The notes under the pieces: generated by a model
Databases searched by the model: none
What the model was told of the DNA's origin: nothing
Seen by the model: only the letters and a program-made list of their open reading frames with translations
Origin: Treponema sp.
GTDB lineage: Bacteria > Spirochaetota > Spirochaetia > Treponematales > Breznakiellaceae
DNA length: 17,947 nt
Assembly (NCBI GenBank): GCA_031266255.1
Contig: JAISBK010000016.1
Coordinates: 1-17,947 of the forward strand
Direction of reading: 5' to 3'
In this document: in pieces, positions 14,866 to 17,947 of the stretch
Layout of the letters: each line of letters opens with the position of its first letter
How positions within the stretch are numbered: the stretch's first letter is position 1
Program-made: the position numbers and the translations under genes

Positions 14866-14890
14866 ATGAGCCACCAGGCTTTTTGCTCAT
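14866..14890 (-). terminator. Weak hairpin after the intact chemoreceptor gene
   Basis: ATGAGC (14866-14871) and GCTCAT (14885-14890) are perfect inverted copies just past the chemoreceptor stop. Only a mixed CTTCTT stretch follows on the minus strand, so terminator activity is uncertain. Confidence 0.35.
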
Positions 14891-14892
14891 GC

Positions 14893-17082
14893 CTATTCCA
14901 CCTTAAACCGGGAAACTTCATCAATAAGTGCCTCAATCTGTTGCTTGTTCTCTATGCTTATATCGTTCACCTGATGTACCGCATGATCAATCTGATCCGC
15001 GCCGGTTGCCATCTCCTGCATGCCTCCGTTTATCTCCCAGGTTATCCGCTCAAGTCCGCCGCTCTCTTTAATCACCTTATGGCTCTTCTCCTGCATCACG
15101 CCTGCTTCGCTTCTTATCTCACGGGTTATCTCCTGCAGACCGCTCATGGAGGCTAAAATCTGCTTGCTCCCCCGCGCCTGCTCTTCCATCGCTATGCGTA
15201 CATGCTTCTCCTGCTCGCTCACGAGCTGCACTCCCTCATGTATCGCTTCAAACTTCAACAGGACCCCTTCCGTAAACCGGGTTATCTTATCTATCGATCC
15301 TTTGATCTTTTTTAACATCCCGCTTATGGTCTGGGATTGCGCGCTCGAAGACTCCGCGAGTTTCCGTATCTCCTCCGCCACCACCGCGAATCCCTTCCCC
15401 GCGGCTCCGGCGTGGGCCGCCTCTATCGCCGCATTCATGCTTAACAGATTCGTCTGGCTTGCGATGTTTTCCATCACCGTATTGATCTCCAATAGCCCTG
15501 CGGATTCCTGGTCAATCTCCTGTATCGCCGTGGAGACTTCCTGCAAACCGCTTCGCCCCACTTCAGAAGCTTGGGCAAGACGGGCAACATTCTCCCGGTT
15601 ACTGATAAGGCGTTGGGTTACCCCTTGGATATTCTCCAGCATCTGTCCTATCTCGGCAGAGGATTGGTTCACGTAATCCTCCTGTTTTTGTATTTGATGG
15701 GTAAGACCATTGATATTGTCCACCACATCTCCCATGAGCGCGTTGGTCGTTTTTGCACTCGTCTGTTGATTGCCGGTTTTGGAGGTGATACTCCGAATAT
15801 GTGCAGTGATTTGATCGATGGAAACCGCGGTTTGGGTCATATTGGTAGCCATATCTATACCGGTGTGGGTGAGGACGTTCGCCTTGTTTTTAATATCTTT
15901 AACCAGTTCTTTGATCTGCTCTACGGTGAAGTTGAGATACCGGGCAAGATCCCCCAATTCATCCTGAGCATCCCCTTTTCCGCGGATCTCCTTGGTTAAG
16001 TCGCCTTGGGCTATATCTTTGAGTACCCCCTTCATCTGGGCTATGGGGCGGCTTATGGAACGGGCGGTGAACACGACCCCTGCGGACATGAAGAGCATGG
16101 TAAGGACGCCGATGATAAGGCAAATACGAATCATCCGGTACACCGGGGCCATAACCGTATCTCGGGAGACCCCAACCACGAGGCTCCACGGCAGACGAGT
16201 ATGTCCAATAATAAACGGCACCGCATAATACTGGATCGTTGTTTTAGATTCAGGCAGGCGGTATGAGAAAGAGGCGCTTGTTCCTTTGGTAACCGCATCA
16301 ACCATCGAATCAAGGAAGGGGCCGAAGGTGTCGGTTTCGGTTTCCCGCATATTCTTTCCAAGGCGGCCTGGATCAGGATGCCCAGCAATGAGACCGCCCG
16401 CGCTGAAAATAAACGCAAAGCCGTCGCCAAAGGGTTTGATCTGTTCCGCCATCCCCTGTATGGTTGATAATTCAACCGTACACCCTACATACCCTACAAC
16501 CGTTCCGCCATCTTTTACCGGAACACTCATATTTGCAATTAAGAACGTTGTTCCATCTCGTTCCGAATATACCATCGGGTCAAGTATAAGCTCTACGCCG
16601 AATTCGGGTATTTGGGTAAGCATCTCCCACGTAAAACCTATTATGGGGTCTACCTGTAAATTACCGTTGGTCATAGACCACGCAGGTATAAACCGTCCAG
16701 TCTCGTCTGTTCCGAGGGTGTTGGCATAATCCGCGTCCATACCGTCCAAGGCATTAGGCGCCCAGTTAGTATAGATGCCTGCCAGCCCAGGATTTGCGAG
16801 GTATACCTGTCTCAGCAATAGATTGAAATACTCCCGCCGCTCTGGGGCGGGTATTTCTTTGTAACCCTGCATTGCTTGCGCGAGAGTCCGAACCGCGGCT
16901 ATATAATCTCCGAACCAGTTCCTTATCTTCTCATTGCCTTGGAGGGCAAGATCAACCGCGTGTTCATTCGCCGTGCGGCTGATCTCTTTCTGGGATTGGC
17001 TTACGGTAACGCCGGCTAATATACCGATGCCGACGATATTGAAAATACTGATGATAAGTACCAGTTTAACCCCAATTTTCAT
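14893..17082 (-). CDS. Methyl-accepting chemotaxis protein with double CACHE sensor
   Basis: Transmembrane chemoreceptor, 729 aa, that senses a periplasmic ligand and controls CheA/CheW. Order: TM1 (about 7-28), a large periplasmic double-CACHE domain (about 35-295, with YTNWAPNALDG, GRFIPAW, FLIANMSVPVKD and YVGCTVELSTIQ), TM2 (about 315-340), HAMP (RSISRPIAQMKGVLKDIAQGDL), then a long coiled-coil signalling domain with the conserved hairpin tip in IASQTNLLSMNAAIEAAHAG and GFAVVAEEIRKLAE. There is no C-terminal CheR-tethering pentapeptide. The ATG has AAGGAG 6 nt upstream. The GRFIPxW segment resembles ligand-pocket motifs of dCACHE receptors; the ligand is unknown. A truncated paralogue lies immediately upstream, sharing long near-identical DNA blocks. 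Confidence 0.95.
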   Translation of the reverse strand: MKIGVKLVLIISIFNIVGIGILAGVTVSQSQKEISRTANEHAVDLALQGNEKIRNWFGDYIAAVRTLAQAMQGYKEIPAPERREYFNLLLRQVYLANPGLAGIYTNWAPNALDGMDADYANTLGTDETGRFIPAWSMTNGNLQVDPIIGFTWEMLTQIPEFGVELILDPMVYSERDGTTFLIANMSVPVKDGGTVVGYVGCTVELSTIQGMAEQIKPFGDGFAFIFSAGGLIAGHPDPGRLGKNMRETETDTFGPFLDSMVDAVTKGTSASFSYRLPESKTTIQYYAVPFIIGHTRLPWSLVVGVSRDTVMAPVYRMIRICLIIGVLTMLFMSAGVVFTARSISRPIAQMKGVLKDIAQGDLTKEIRGKGDAQDELGDLARYLNFTVEQIKELVKDIKNKANVLTHTGIDMATNMTQTAVSIDQITAHIRSITSKTGNQQTSAKTTNALMGDVVDNINGLTHQIQKQEDYVNQSSAEIGQMLENIQGVTQRLISNRENVARLAQASEVGRSGLQEVSTAIQEIDQESAGLLEINTVMENIASQTNLLSMNAAIEAAHAGAAGKGFAVVAEEIRKLAESSSAQSQTISGMLKKIKGSIDKITRFTEGVLLKFEAIHEGVQLVSEQEKHVRIAMEEQARGSKQILASMSGLQEITREIRSEAGVMQEKSHKVIKESGGLERITWEINGGMQEMATGADQIDHAVHQVNDISIENKQQIEALIDEVSRFKVE

Positions 17083-17134
17083 GCGCTTCTCCTTTGTTAC
17101 TGTACATGGGTACTATATACTAATCTTTTAATTT

Positions 17135-17947
17135 TTACATGGTCCTGGTGAGATCCCCTTCGGCTATATCTTTAAGAATCCCCATCATCCGCGTTAAGGG
17201 GCGGCTTATGGAACGGGCGGTGAACACGACGCCTACAGACATAAAGACCATTGTAAGGATGCCGATGATAAGGCAGATACGAATCATCCGGTACACCGGG
17301 GCCATGACCGTATTGTGGGAGACGCCCACGACCAAAGTCCAGGGCTGGGGAACATGACCTATGGTAAAGGGCACCGTATAATACTGAATGACCGTATCCG
17401 ATTGGGGGGGACGGTATGAGAAGGAAGCCGCGGTTCCGCTACTTACGGCAGTAACCACCGTATCAAGGAAGGGGCCGAAGGTATCGGTTTCGGTTTCCCG
17501 CATATTTTTGCCAAGCCGTTCTGGGTCTGGGTGGGCGGACACAATGCCCCCTGAGCTGAACACAAACGCAGCGCCGTCGCCAAAGGGTTTGATCTGTTCA
17601 GCCACCCCCTGTATGGTTGATAATTCAACCGTACACCCTACAACCCCTACAACCGCTCCCTTATCTTTTATGGGAACGCTCATATTGGCAATTAACGTGT
17701 TGCTGTCGTCTGACCCCAGGTAGACTGCGGGGTCAAGAATACCCTCTGCTCCAAAACCGGGTAATCGGGTAATCATATCCCAGTCAAAGCCTATTATCGC
17801 GGTTACCCGCACTTCACCGGTACTATTCCCCATGGTCCAGACCGGTATAAACCGTCCTGACTCATTGGTTCCGGGGGTGTTGGCATAGTCCGCATCCATA
17901 CCGTCCAGGGCGTTAGGCGCCCAGTTCGCATAGATCCCTAACATGCC
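17135..17947 (-). pseudogene. Truncated chemoreceptor: sensor and TM2 without signalling domain; 5' end outside the window
   Basis: The frame is open to the window edge, and the visible 270 residues match residues of about 101-370 of the intact receptor: dCACHE (YANWAPNALDG, GRFIPVW, LIANMSVPIKD, GVVGCTVELSTIQ), TM2, and the start of HAMP up to AEGDLTRTM. It then stops (TAA at 17135). The next residues of the family would continue HAMP and lead to the methylation and signalling helices, all missing. Only 52 nt separate it from the intact receptor gene. It cannot signal as a normal chemoreceptor. The frame itself is undamaged, so it might still be made as a membrane sensor stump, or it may be the scar of a recombination between tandem copies. 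The sensor is clearly diverged from its neighbour in the putative ligand region, while flanking blocks remain nearly identical. Confidence 0.8.

Noticed and set aside
15020..15676. Plus-strand open frame of 218 codons over the chemoreceptor
   Set aside because: Shadow created by the repetitive coiled-coil coding sequence on the other strand.

Overview
The window looks like chromosome from a spirochaete, most likely a Treponema-type organism of moderate G+C such as the insect-gut treponemes. This assignment is by inference. It rests on lipoprotein signal peptides with relaxed spirochaetal lipoboxes (LMSC, LNAC, NLAC), tandem chemoreceptors with a double-CACHE sensor, and the protein styles seen here. 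No rRNA, tRNA, CRISPR array, insertion sequence or phage gene was found.

Left part (1-7883, all plus strand). It opens inside threonine synthase (thrC), which ends in a probable intrinsic terminator. Next come xylulokinase (xylB) and xylose isomerase (xylA), 17 nt apart, a complete route from xylose to xylulose 5-phosphate. A long hairpin follows xylA. Then three closely spaced envelope genes: a TPR lipoprotein, an MltD-like lytic transglycosylase lipoprotein with two LysM domains, and an exported protein of unknown function.

Middle (7884-11163). A small two-helix membrane protein and a broken Cof-type HAD phosphatase lie on the minus strand. The phosphatase is strikingly AT-rich and is probably an acquired, decaying gene. 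Downstream is pyrB (aspartate carbamoyltransferase). It is preceded by what looks like a complete transcription attenuator: a 14-codon, U-rich leader peptide ORF with its own Shine-Dalgarno sequence, whose stop codon lies in the loop of an intrinsic terminator ending just before the pyrB ribosome-binding site. This resembles the UTP-sensitive pyrBI attenuator of enterobacteria and is the most interesting signal in the window. A lipoprotein gene of unknown function follows; it has a TATAAT box so close to its ATG that its mRNA may be leaderless.

Right part (11203-17947, all minus strand). In transcription order: the 3' part of a chemoreceptor gene cut off in its HAMP domain, an intact paralogous chemoreceptor, a diacylglycerol-kinase-family lipid kinase, a C-terminal processing protease (ctp) with a well-formed promoter, and a divergent WecG/TagA/CpsF-type glycosyltransferase that lacks the usual PDG motif.
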